Assembly (NCBI GenBank): GCA_013152695.1
Contig: JAADFV010000141.1
Span: 1 to 6,406 of the forward strand
DNA length: 6,406 bases
Direction: 5' to 3'
Source of the DNA: Chloroflexota bacterium
Lineage (GTDB): Bacteria; Chloroflexota; Anaerolineae; J102
Numbering within the stretch: the stretch's first letter is position 1; the number at the start of each line of letters is the position of its first letter. Under the pieces are notes generated by a model. The model saw nothing but the letters and a program-made list of their open reading frames with translations. It did not search any database and was not told the DNA's origin. The translations under genes and the position numbers were made by a program. Below are positions 1-6,281 of this stretch, in pieces.

Positions 1-1
1 C

Positions 2-2314
2 CCCCACGCCGAAAAGCTGGCCCCGGCTAATCTGCAGGGGATGGCCCGTTGGCCTCTTCTTCACCAGATGCGCACCTACCAGGCGCTGAAGGACACGCCG
101 GTGGTAATGAATACTTACAACACCGGCACGGGCAAGACACTCGCCAGTCTGTTGCATCTTTTCGACTTGCAGGGAACCGGGAAAAACGTTCTGTTCATCG
201 CCCCCACTAATGCTTTACTGGAACAGCACGCCGAGGATATCGAGCAATTCATACAAGAAAACGGACTGGATTTTAAGGTGCTGCGCGTGACTGCTGCGTA
301 TGTGCGACAACTGGATGATTCTGGTCAACGTCGGGGGATGATCTTGCACAAGCTGCTCAGCAATTACCTGGCTTATGAACCGGACGAGGTGCGGCGGAAG
401 CCGATCATCCTGGTGGTGAATCCCGACATCTTCTACTACGCCATCTTTGCCCGCTACCACCAGCACGATCAACGTAATCTGATGGAAGACTTCATCCTCC
501 GCTTCGATTACGTCGTTATCGATGAATTTCACTACTACGACAGCAAGCAACTGGCCAATTTTCTTTTCGTCCTGGCGCTATTCGACCAATTTGGCTACTT
601 CGATGTCAGTGATCGCCGCGTCTGTCTTCTTTCAGCCACCCCCTTGCCCTATGTGAGTGAGTATCTAGATCGGCTTTTTGGTGACCGCTGGCGCATGATC
701 TCACCCAAAAACGAAGACTCCGAAGATGACGGCCTGGAAACCATCCCTTCGCTGGCGCCGCTGGAAGTGACCTTGCTGGAGGGAAGCATCGAGGAGTGGG
801 TGAAAGCAGAGCAACAGACGTTGAGGCAATGGTTGGACGCTGGCGAAGATGGTGCCATCATCAGCAGTAGTTTGTGGCGCATCAATCAGTCTTGGCATTT
901 GCTGCGGCCGTTGCTGGGTGAGGAGCAGATGGGGCGTATCACAGGCCCCGAACCGGCTGAAGCCCGCCAAACAGCTACGGCCAGATCGCTCATCCTGGCC
1001 AGTCCCACCGTGGATATTGGCTACAATTTTGTAAAAAAGAACAAGGAGCGCCAAAACATCGATTTCTTGGTGTGCGATGCCCGCTACCGTGATGGCTTGC
1101 TACAGCGCATTGGCCGGGCGGGACGGGTGCTGGGGAAGCAAGAGACAGATCGGGCCAGTCATGCGGTGGCCCTGCTGCCACCCGAAGCCGTTGCCGATTT
1201 AAAAGACCTGGATGGCCGTACACTCACCCGGGAGCAATTCAACGAAGCCATCAATCAGTGTCCCTGCTTGCCCGCCAAACATGATATTACGTCCTACATC
1301 AACACCTATGCCATTATCGAAAACTTTTATCCCATCTTCAAGCTGGGGAGCATCATGCCTCCCGCGCTGCACAACGAACTCGAAGCGCTTTATGAGCGGG
1401 TGCGAGACGTATTCGCCCCTCACAGCAAACACACCTATCGTGGCCTGAAGTCATTTTACTTCAAGTATCAGTTCAGGGAACAATGGTTGCGTGATGCCAG
1501 GAAAAATGGCGTTCCGATGAATACCAGGACAGCCGAACACGTAGCCGATTGGCTGGTTTGGCTAGACCCTGAGAGTGGACATATCGTTCCTTCCGATTTG
1601 GTCGAGTATCTCCCAGGATTGCTCGGAGATGAGGAACAAAGCCAGGGGGTGATCGCCTTTGTGCAAAGCCAGGTGGCGCTCATGGCGGCTTACTTCAATT
1701 TTCGAGATTCGTTTCAAAGTCCTACCGCGGCAATTTACGATCCACAACATCTTCTTTCCAGCGAAGATGTCAACACCTACGATTTGTTTCATCTCTTTAC
1801 CCATTTTGATCTGACGCCCCAGACCCGTGGGCAGTGGAAGGATGTGGCGCAAGTCCAGCACACGCCCAAAACCGACTTTTTCTATCGGATTCGCGGCTGG
1901 CGCGAGGAAAAACTGGTCATGCGTTTTGCCTATGACGCCCAAGAAGAGGAACAACATACTTTTATGCAACGGTGGTGTGATATCCCCGTCGGCATCTCGG
2001 GCCTTAAGATTCGTGCTGGGCTGCGCGGGCAAGGCATTCTGGCGGGGGCGCTGCCACCCGATGTCGCCGATGCCATCGCCGAGCAAACCATTGTCTCGCT
2101 CATCATTCCCCCTGCTCGGGCAGGAATCGCCATCAGTCGTTTGAAGGGTACTTCTATTTGGTCTCACCCCCTCACCGTTCATTTCCCCGACAGTACAGTG
2201 GATGAAGGCTACCGTAGCTTCTTTGGCAAAGCCGCGTTCATGGCCCACGCCGAACTCGCCCCCGCCCTGCACGCCCACCAGGCCCGCACTGCCCGCGCCC
2301 CCATCATCCTCTGA
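2..2314 (+). CDS. cas3: Cas3-type CRISPR helicase (Cas3', type I-D-like), 5' end cut by the window
   Basis: DExH superfamily 2 helicase that would unwind target DNA after recruitment by the interference complex. The frame is open to the window edge, so the start lies upstream; the ATG at 41 falls inside the conserved LLHQMRTYQAL segment just before Walker A and is unlikely to be the start. Counting from that Met (757 residues): Walker A GTGKT 29-33 (after NTYNT), motif Ia APTNALLEQH, DEFH box 161-164, SATP 198-201, TVDIGYNF near 323-330 (motif V region) and QRIGRAGR 355-362. The C-terminal ~390 residues carry no motif I can name. No HD nuclease motif is visible, which fits the I-D arrangement where HD belongs to Cas10d. 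Stop TGA at 2312-2314, 7 bp from the convergent gene's stop. The helicase call is very sure; subtype I-D is inference, and a type I Cas3 with an HD domain further upstream is not excluded. Confidence 0.93.
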   Translation, partial: PHAEKLAPANLQGMARWPLLHQMRTYQALKDTPVVMNTYNTGTGKTLASLLHLFDLQGTGKNVLFIAPTNALLEQHAEDIEQFIQENGLDFKVLRVTAAYVRQLDDSGQRRGMILHKLLSNYLAYEPDEVRRKPIILVVNPDIFYYAIFARYHQHDQRNLMEDFILRFDYVVIDEFHYYDSKQLANFLFVLALFDQFGYFDVSDRRVCLLSATPLPYVSEYLDRLFGDRWRMISPKNEDSEDDGLETIPSLAPLEVTLLEGSIEEWVKAEQQTLRQWLDAGEDGAIISSSLWRINQSWHLLRPLLGEEQMGRITGPEPAEARQTATARSLILASPTVDIGYNFVKKNKERQNIDFLVCDARYRDGLLQRIGRAGRVLGKQETDRASHAVALLPPEAVADLKDLDGRTLTREQFNEAINQCPCLPAKHDITSYINTYAIIENFYPIFKLGSIMPPALHNELEALYERVRDVFAPHSKHTYRGLKSFYFKYQFREQWLRDARKNGVPMNTRTAEHVADWLVWLDPESGHIVPSDLVEYLPGLLGDEEQSQGVIAFVQSQVALMAAYFNFRDSFQSPTAAIYDPQHLLSSEDVNTYDLFHLFTHFDLTPQTRGQWKDVAQVQHTPKTDFFYRIRGWREEKLVMRFAYDAQEEEQHTFMQRWCDIPVGISGLKIRAGLRGQGILAGALPPDVADAIAEQTIVSLIIPPARAGIAISRLKGTSIWSHPLTVHFPDSTVDEGYRSFFGKAAFMAHAELAPALHAHQARTARAPIIL

Positions 2315-2321
2315 ACCGCGA

Positions 2322-2651
2322 TTATGCCGCCACTTTCGGGGCGCCGGTGTTCTTCGGCAAGCGAGCGATAACGTCAAGATACCACCACCAGTGTTCGGGA
2401 GGCACCTTTTCCTCTCGTCGCCATCGTTCTAAATCGGCAATACCTTGAATGGATTCGAAGAATTGATCCGCCTGCCGTAGCAAGATTTTATCGGCTGTGG
2501 CCAACTGCTCCCGTTGTTCTCTAGAAAGCTCGTTTTCCAAACGCGCCAGCTCACTGCGGATTTGCAGCATATTCAACTGTTCCATGCCGCTAACGTCGGG
2601 GAAACGAACATCCACTTCGTATGCAGATAGCAGACCTTTGATATCTTTCAT
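2322..2651 (-). CDS. Hypothetical 109-aa protein, antitoxin-like second gene of an antisense pair
   Basis: No family recognised with certainty. The protein is small, acidic-to-mixed and mostly helical: residues about 24-83 are rich in E, R, L and Q (helix or short coiled coil), followed by a conserved-looking aromatic block PPEHWWWYLD at 84-93 and a short tail. Its ATG overlaps the stop of the upstream 125-aa gene in an ATGA (2648-2651), and a strong GGAGG lies 10 nt before the ATG, so both genes are very likely co-translated. It converges on cas3 with 7 bp between stops, so its transcript would run antisense into the cas3 3' end. Size, helicity and tight coupling to a compact basic partner resemble an antitoxin, which is inference only. 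It is not a cas family known to me. The coding call is supported by the ribosome binding site and overlap. Confidence 0.72.
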   Translation of the reverse strand: MKDIKGLLSAYEVDVRFPDVSGMEQLNMLQIRSELARLENELSREQREQLATADKILLRQADQFFESIQGIADLERWRREEKVPPEHWWWYLDVIARLPKNTGAPKVAA

Positions 2652-3025
2652 GATGATAAAACCTCCGTCAATGAACCGATTGGTTCAAAAGCTGATTTGC
2701 TCAAATAGTGTCGTGGATTTTCGACCACAAAGGCGCTTTCCATCCAGCCATTCATATCGAACATGACCAACCAGGTCTGAGTTCGGATAACAGTCATAAC
2801 GACAACATAAGGCGTATCTTGATGCCAATAGAGATAAACCCATGCATCTGGATGATATAAGACGTCCTGAATGATGCGCTCATAATCATTTGCCGTTGCC
2901 TGTTGAGGAAGATGTCCTCGCATCTTGCGTTTTTTCAGATGCCGGGACAGGCTTCCAGGCCGCCAACGTATTTCTTTCCGAATCCGTTGAATGACATAAA
3001 GGATTTCTGAACGCAGTACATCCAT
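2648..3025 (-). CDS. Hypothetical 125-aa basic protein, toxin-like first gene of an antisense pair
   Basis: Not firmly recognised. The N-terminus (residues 13-36) is strongly basic (RIRKEIRWR, KKRKMR). A compact domain follows: a helix around NDYERIIQDVLYHP (47-59), then predicted strands around WVYLYW (62-67), YVVVMTVI (73-80), TWLVMFD (84-90) and SAFVVE (97-102). Helix-then-antiparallel-sheet order in a small basic protein resembles the RelE/Barnase-EndoU-colicin nuclease fold, but no catalytic residues can be assigned, so toxin is only a hypothesis. The in-frame TAA 9 nt upstream (3035-3037) leaves ATG 3025 as the earliest start; it has no Shine-Dalgarno, and a promoter-like element ends 6 nt before it, suggesting a leaderless mRNA. 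Met35 is a possible later start. GC over 2641-2880 is about 42% by hand count, against about 62% for a 60-base sample of cas6, consistent with separate acquisition. Confidence 0.66.
   Translation of the reverse strand: MDVLRSEILYVIQRIRKEIRWRPGSLSRHLKKRKMRGHLPQQATANDYERIIQDVLYHPDAWVYLYWHQDTPYVVVMTVIRTQTWLVMFDMNGWMESAFVVENPRHYLSKSAFEPIGSLTEVLSS
2662..2666 (-). promoter_or_regulatory. Shine-Dalgarno GGAGG of the 109-aa gene
   Basis: On the minus strand GGAGG sits 10 nt before the ATG at 2651, inside the 3' end of the 125-aa gene. It supports translation of the 109-aa frame from that ATG, and makes this a better ribosome binding site than any in front of the cas genes here. Confidence 0.7.
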
Positions 3026-3031
3026 AAAACG

Positions 3032-3061
3032 ATTTTACCGTCAAACGCCATTTTGTGCCAA
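3032..3061 (-). promoter_or_regulatory. Sigma70-like promoter of the antisense pair, possibly giving a leaderless mRNA
   Basis: Read on the minus strand: -35 TTGGCA (3061-3056, 5/6 to TTGACA), an 18-nt spacer, and -10 TAAAAT (3037-3032, 5/6 to TATAAT). Only six bases (CGTTTT) separate the -10 from the ATG at 3025, so initiation at the usual distance would begin at or next to the A of that ATG. The 128-bp region between the divergent genes also contains a 7-bp inverted repeat AAGGTTG/CAACCTT (3073-3079, 3126-3132) and two CAGTGA copies (3086, 3112), whose role is unknown. Confidence 0.5.
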
Positions 3062-3153
3062 TGATATCCCTGAAGGTTGACGAACCAGTGAGCGCAACGA
3101 TCCGTTCCCTTCAGTGACAGCCTTCCAACCTTACACTCCCAACATTTTCCATC

Positions 3154-3987
3154 ATGCCTACTTTTTACGCCCTCCTCATCCATCTGCAAGCCATCCGAGA
3201 CGCCTCGCTGCCCATGACGCAGGGGCATCTTTCTAACGCCGCCTTCTATGCCCTGATTGACGCCGTGCGCCCGGAATTGGCCGCACAACTGCACGACCGC
3301 AAAGGTCGTAAACCGTTTACACTGTCTCCGGTGTGGGGGCTGCCGCCAGCACACAAGGGCAAGCATCAATTGCGGGCGGGCCAGCAGGCGCGCTTGCGTC
3401 TGACGCTGCTCGATGCGGCGTTGTTTCAGGCATTCATGCAAAAGCTGCTGGCCGGGCCGGGGCAGCGGATTCGCTTGGGGCAGGCCGAGTTCCTCATTAC
3501 CGAGGTGCGGGGGACGCCGGAGGGCAGTGAATGGGCGGGATATACGACGGCGGCGGAGTTGGAACGAAAGGCGGGTGCAGAGACGACTCGGTTGACGCTT
3601 CAGTTCAGGTCGCCGACGGCGATCGGTGTGGGCAGAGCAGATTCGGGTAAATCCAGGAATGAGACGTTGCCGATTCCCCGTTTCGTGTGGGCAAGCTTGC
3701 GCGGGAGCTGGAACAAATTCAGCGGTCAGGAAATACCCCAAGGATTTGAAGATTGGGTGGAGACCAATGTCGTGACCAGCCGGATCGATAGCTGGCAGAC
3801 GGCGGTGTTTCGCTACAAAAAGGGCATCCAGGTCGGCGGTTACGGCCAGGTGACGTACGATGCGCTGGATGCGGCCCCAACGTTTTTGCGTTGGTGGAAT
3901 CTGCTGGCCGACTTCGCTTTCTACAGCGGCGTGGGCGTGAAGACGGGCATGGGCATGGGCGTGGTGCGTCGGCTGCATAAGGAATGA
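3154..3987 (+). CDS. cas6: Cas6 CRISPR RNA-processing endoribonuclease
   Basis: Metal-independent RNase that cuts the array transcript within each repeat to release crRNAs. The 277-aa length is usual for the family. The first RRM-like half carries Tyr32, His47 and Lys53, each one position away from the catalytic Tyr31/His46/Lys52 of Pyrococcus furiosus Cas6, so general-acid/base catalysis is probably intact. The C-terminus has the glycine-rich loop typical of Cas6 (SGVGVKTGMGMG, 258-269). The expected product is set by the repeat at the window end: cleavage after its GGG would leave AUUGAAAC. ATG 3154 is the only Met start after an in-frame TGA at 3115-3117; no Shine-Dalgarno precedes it (CATTTTCCATC), so translation may be leaderless or weak. 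Only 9 nt separate it from cas4, consistent with an operon. It is divergent from the antisense pair. Confidence 0.93.
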   Translation: MPTFYALLIHLQAIRDASLPMTQGHLSNAAFYALIDAVRPELAAQLHDRKGRKPFTLSPVWGLPPAHKGKHQLRAGQQARLRLTLLDAALFQAFMQKLLAGPGQRIRLGQAEFLITEVRGTPEGSEWAGYTTAAELERKAGAETTRLTLQFRSPTAIGVGRADSGKSRNETLPIPRFVWASLRGSWNKFSGQEIPQGFEDWVETNVVTSRIDSWQTAVFRYKKGIQVGGYGQVTYDALDAAPTFLRWWNLLADFAFYSGVGVKTGMGMGVVRRLHKE

Positions 3988-3996
3988 GGCGGAAAG

Positions 3997-4602
3997 ATGA
4001 ATGACGACTACCTCCCCATCAGCATGCTCAATCAACTGGAATACTGTGAACGCCGCTTCTGGCTCATGTTCGTGCAGGGCGAGATGGCAATCAATGCGCC
4101 CGTGCTGGAAGGAACCTATCAGCATGAACAGGCCCACACTGTTGGCGCCCACCGGGAGCGCGGCACCACCAGCTATCGTCGTGTCTACGTGTGGTGCGAC
4201 CGCCTGCACATCATCGGCTTCACTGATGTGGTCGAGGAACAGGATGGCAATCTGATTCCCGTCGAGTACAAGCATGGCAAAATGGGCAAATGGCTCAACG
4301 ACCACATCCAACTCTGCGCCCAGGCTATGTGTCTGGAAGAACGCACCGGCCAGACCATCTCTGGCGGCGAAATCTTTTATTGGCGCTCGCGACGGCGCGT
4401 CCAGGTGGACATGAACATAGAACTGCGCGCTCGCACCGAAGCTGCCATCCACCGCGCCTTTTATCTACTGGAACACGACACAATGCCTGCACCCATTGAT
4501 AATGACACCAAATGTCGGGACTGCTCTCTGGAACCCATCTGTCTTCCCCGCGAAGTGCGTCTGCTCGGCAAAGTGCAGGGAGCGACGGCCAGGCATCGGT
4601 GA
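3997..4602 (+). CDS. cas4: Cas4 RecB-like nuclease with Fe-S cluster cysteines
   Basis: Adaptation nuclease that trims prespacers and helps set PAM choice and orientation with Cas1-Cas2. The 201 residues contain the full set of landmarks: N-terminal cluster ligand Cys17 (LEYCERRFW) and C-terminal Cys173, Cys176 and Cys182 (KCRDCSLEPIC), giving four ligands for an iron-sulphur cluster; RecB-type nuclease residues His47 (HEQAH), Asp77 (GFTDVV), Glu90 and Lys92 (PVEYK), and Gln105 (HIQLCAQA, the QhxxY-like region). No key residue appears lost. The start follows the cas6 stop by 9 nt with a modest AGGCGG at 3987-3992. It stands as its own gene, not fused to cas1 as in some loci. A 56-bp gap containing a dyad separates it from cas1. 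Confidence 0.93.
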   Translation: MNDDYLPISMLNQLEYCERRFWLMFVQGEMAINAPVLEGTYQHEQAHTVGAHRERGTTSYRRVYVWCDRLHIIGFTDVVEEQDGNLIPVEYKHGKMGKWLNDHIQLCAQAMCLEERTGQTISGGEIFYWRSRRRVQVDMNIELRARTEAAIHRAFYLLEHDTMPAPIDNDTKCRDCSLEPICLPREVRLLGKVQGATARHR

Positions 4603-4627
4603 ACGATCTATGATGGTGGCTTTCTCA

Positions 4628-4641
4628 GATGACTGGTCATC
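4628..4641 (+). promoter_or_regulatory. Dyad GATGAC-N2-GTCATC just upstream of cas1
   Basis: A perfect 6-bp inverted repeat with a 2-base centre (GATGACTGGTCATC) lies in the cas4-cas1 gap, ending 17 bp before the cas1 ATG. The 2-nt centre is too tight for an RNA hairpin with full pairing, so a DNA-binding dimer site is more likely than a terminator; no U-run follows. No matching second copy was noticed in the window. Function unknown. Confidence 0.35.
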
Positions 4642-4658
4642 ACCCCTGACTCCTACCC

Positions 4659-5723
4659 ATGACAACCCTCTATCTCACCGAACGCGGCTCCTATGTCAAA
4701 AAAGATGGCGACACCCTGGTGGTGTATCTGCCTGCCAACGAAGCAACCCAAACGCCCAAACGCAAAGTGCGCGTGCCTCTGATGAAAATCAGTCAGGTCG
4801 TGATTTTCGGCAATACCAGCCTCAGTACACCTGTGATCAGTAGTATCCTGGAACAAGGCGCCGAAGTCTGCTATTGTAGCCAACACGGACGTTATCTGGG
4901 TCGCCTCAACAGTCCCTTTAGCAAGAACAGCCTGATTCGCCTGGCGCAGCATCAGGCCCATCACGATCCGCAGCGCGCCCTCATCCTGGCCAAAGCCTTT
5001 GTGCGCGGCAAACTGGCTAACATGCGGGCCATGCTATTACGAGCCAATCGTAAACGTCAGGATGAACGCATTGCTCTGGCAACGGAAAGCATCGGGAACG
5101 TTATCAGCCAGGTGCAGGCGCTAAGCCCGAACCAGGCTACCCGTCCCGATCCATCCCGACCGCAGAAAAACACTCGGTATGGCACCTTGTTGGGCCTGGA
5201 AGGTGCGGGTTCTGCGCAATACTTTCGCGTCTTTGGGTGCCTGCTGAAAGGTGATTGGGATTTTCGGCGCCGACAACGCCGCCCCCCCAAAGATGCCATC
5301 AATGCCCTCCTTTCCTTCGGTTATGTATTGCTCATGAATCAGGCTGCGACTGCGGTCAATATCGTGGGCCTGGATCCTTTCGTGGGCTATTTGCATTCGT
5401 CTCAATACGGCAAGCCTGCCATGGCTCTGGACATCATGGAACCATTTCGTCCCCTGGTGGTAGACTCGGTGGTGATGACGCTGATCAACAACGGCATGAT
5501 TACCCCAACCGATTTCATCGACGAATTAGGCGCATGGCGTCTTACCGACCGCGGACGGCGCACCTTTCTGCAAAAATACGAAGAGCGCCTGAATACTGAG
5601 ATCAAGCATCCCACCTTTGGCTATCGCGCCACCTATCGGCGCTGCCTGGAACTGGAAGTGCGCTTGCTGAGTAAATGGCTCAGCGGCGAACTGCCCGACT
5701 TTCGTGTCTTCACTGTCAGATAA
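4659..5723 (+). CDS. cas1: Cas1 CRISPR adaptation integrase
   Basis: Metal-dependent integrase that, as two dimers bridged by Cas2, inserts prespacers at the leader-repeat junction. The 354-aa length is usual. The N-terminal beta domain is residues ~1-85 (MTTLYLTERGSYVKKDG, then RVPLMKISQVVIFG). The helical catalytic domain has Glu181 in LEGAGSAQYF, His246 in GYLHSSQYGKPA, and Asp258/Glu261 in ALDIMEPFRP, matching the Glu-His-Asp metal site of the family. ATG 4659 fits the conserved start; an in-frame TGA at 4647-4649 rules out anything earlier. There is no Shine-Dalgarno (CCTGACTCCTACCC precedes it), and the 56-bp gap after cas4 holds a dyad, so cas1-cas2 could be separately controlled. The cas2 ATG follows its stop by 2 nt. 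Confidence 0.97.
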   Translation: MTTLYLTERGSYVKKDGDTLVVYLPANEATQTPKRKVRVPLMKISQVVIFGNTSLSTPVISSILEQGAEVCYCSQHGRYLGRLNSPFSKNSLIRLAQHQAHHDPQRALILAKAFVRGKLANMRAMLLRANRKRQDERIALATESIGNVISQVQALSPNQATRPDPSRPQKNTRYGTLLGLEGAGSAQYFRVFGCLLKGDWDFRRRQRRPPKDAINALLSFGYVLLMNQAATAVNIVGLDPFVGYLHSSQYGKPAMALDIMEPFRPLVVDSVVMTLINNGMITPTDFIDELGAWRLTDRGRRTFLQKYEERLNTEIKHPTFGYRATYRRCLELEVRLLSKWLSGELPDFRVFTVR

Positions 5724-5725
5724 TC

Positions 5726-6022
5726 ATGGCCTCCAGAAGAAATAAACGCACGCTGTACGTGATCGCTTACGACATCGCCAACGACCGTCGTCGCACCAAA
5801 GTGCATAAAACTCTGAGCGGTTTTGGTGAGTGGACCCAATTCAGCTTGTTCGAATGCTACCTCAACGACAAGGAGGTGCTGCAATTGCGGCAGCGCCTGG
5901 ACAAACTGCTGACGCCCAAGGAAGACAGTGTTCGTATCTACCCTCTGTGCGCAACTTGCGAATCTAAGGTAGATACGATAGGATCGGAGAAGCCGTGCCA
6001 GAAAGAAACGATTATCATTTGA
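5726..6022 (+). CDS. cas2: Cas2 CRISPR adaptation protein
   Basis: Small ferredoxin-fold protein that bridges Cas1 dimers in spacer integration. The 98 residues show the diagnostic first strand LYVIAYDIANDRRRTKV (10-26) with the conserved Asp16, then the GEWTQFSLFECYL segment (35-46) and the DSVRIYPLC strand (68-75). Cys75 and Cys78 form a CxxC, with Cys91 nearby; whether they bind metal or form a disulphide is unknown. The ATG at 5726 places the first strand at the family's usual position. An upstream in-frame ATG at 5675 would overlap cas1 by 49 bp and add a non-homologous-looking extension, so it is rejected. No Shine-Dalgarno is visible; the 2-nt distance from the cas1 stop points to translational coupling. 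The leader of the CRISPR array follows. Confidence 0.95.
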   Translation: MASRRNKRTLYVIAYDIANDRRRTKVHKTLSGFGEWTQFSLFECYLNDKEVLQLRQRLDKLLTPKEDSVRIYPLCATCESKVDTIGSEKPCQKETIII

Positions 6023-6049
6023 TCCCGAGCACTTTTTTTGCGTTGTCGA

Positions 6050-6097
6050 CTTGCGAGCGGTGAAGCACCTGGCCAAACCCCCTGACCTGCTCGCAAG
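6050..6097 (+). repeat. 9-bp inverted repeat CTTGCGAGC / GCTCGCAAG in the leader
   Basis: Perfect arms at 6050-6058 and 6089-6097 with 30 bases between. As RNA this would be a long-loop hairpin; as DNA it is two opposed copies of the octamer TTGCGAGC. The right arm is also inside the hairpin at 6081-6109, so the two folds exclude each other. Confidence 0.6.
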
Positions 6098-6109
6098 CGT
6101 GCAGTCAGG
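6081..6109 (+). repeat. Hairpin CCTGACCTGC / GCAGTCAGG in the leader
   Basis: Arms at 6081-6090 and 6101-6109 pair over nine base pairs with one bulged C; the inner TCGCAAGCGT may close further through its CGC/GCG. No T-run follows, so it is not a rho-independent terminator. It could be a structured leader RNA element or simply a protein-binding dyad. Confidence 0.5.
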
Positions 6110-6228
6110 TCGAATACAGGTGTTTGGGCCGTATTACCGATGTCAACTCTGGCATTATGAACGGTATTGCCGGTGGCGGTCAGTGAATACGAAGCTGTTT
6201 TCGAGCGCAAAAACCCTCCTGCTCGCAA
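6086..6228 (+). repeat. 11-bp direct repeat CCTGCTCGCAA (6086-6096 and 6218-6228)
   Basis: Two identical 11-base copies, 132 bp apart from start to start, share the octamer GCTCGCAA. A third copy of the octamer lies inverted at 6051-6058. Three octamer copies within about 180 bp of leader suggest a protein-binding motif. Confidence 0.55.
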
Positions 6229-6281
6229 TCATCGTCACGGTGGCGGCTCCAACCCACTTTTCAGTTATAAACGAGGTGATA

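Noticed and set aside
41..43. ATG at 41 as the start of cas3
   Set aside because: The frame is open to the window edge and the ATG falls within the conserved segment right before Walker A. GGGG directly abutting the ATG is too close to serve as a ribosome site.
1562..2377. 271-codon open frame on the minus strand
   Set aside because: Antisense shadow of the cas3 C-terminal half. No recognisable domain and no ribosome binding site noted.
2430..2460. Possible repeat-derived element (GGATTCGAAG after AATCGG) in the antisense gene, as in CreTA-type guide RNAs
   Set aside because: Only short patches match the array repeat, the stem is not conserved, and the bases are explained by coding in the 109-aa gene.
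3077..3137. Plus-strand promoter for cas6 (TTGACG at 3077 or TACACT at 3132)
   Set aside because: TTGACG has no -10 box at a proper distance and TACACT has only a poor -35, so neither is good enough to call.
2935..4452. 505-codon open frame on the minus strand
   Set aside because: It lies antisense over cas6 and most of cas4, both of which have intact catalytic motifs. The translated product is low in recognisable structure and rich in His/Arg/Gln as expected from a reversed coding strand, and it also crosses the better-supported 125-aa gene in another frame.
6033..6039. Run of seven T after cas2 as a terminator
   Set aside because: No stable hairpin precedes it. The cas2-leader region therefore shows no clear rho-independent terminator.
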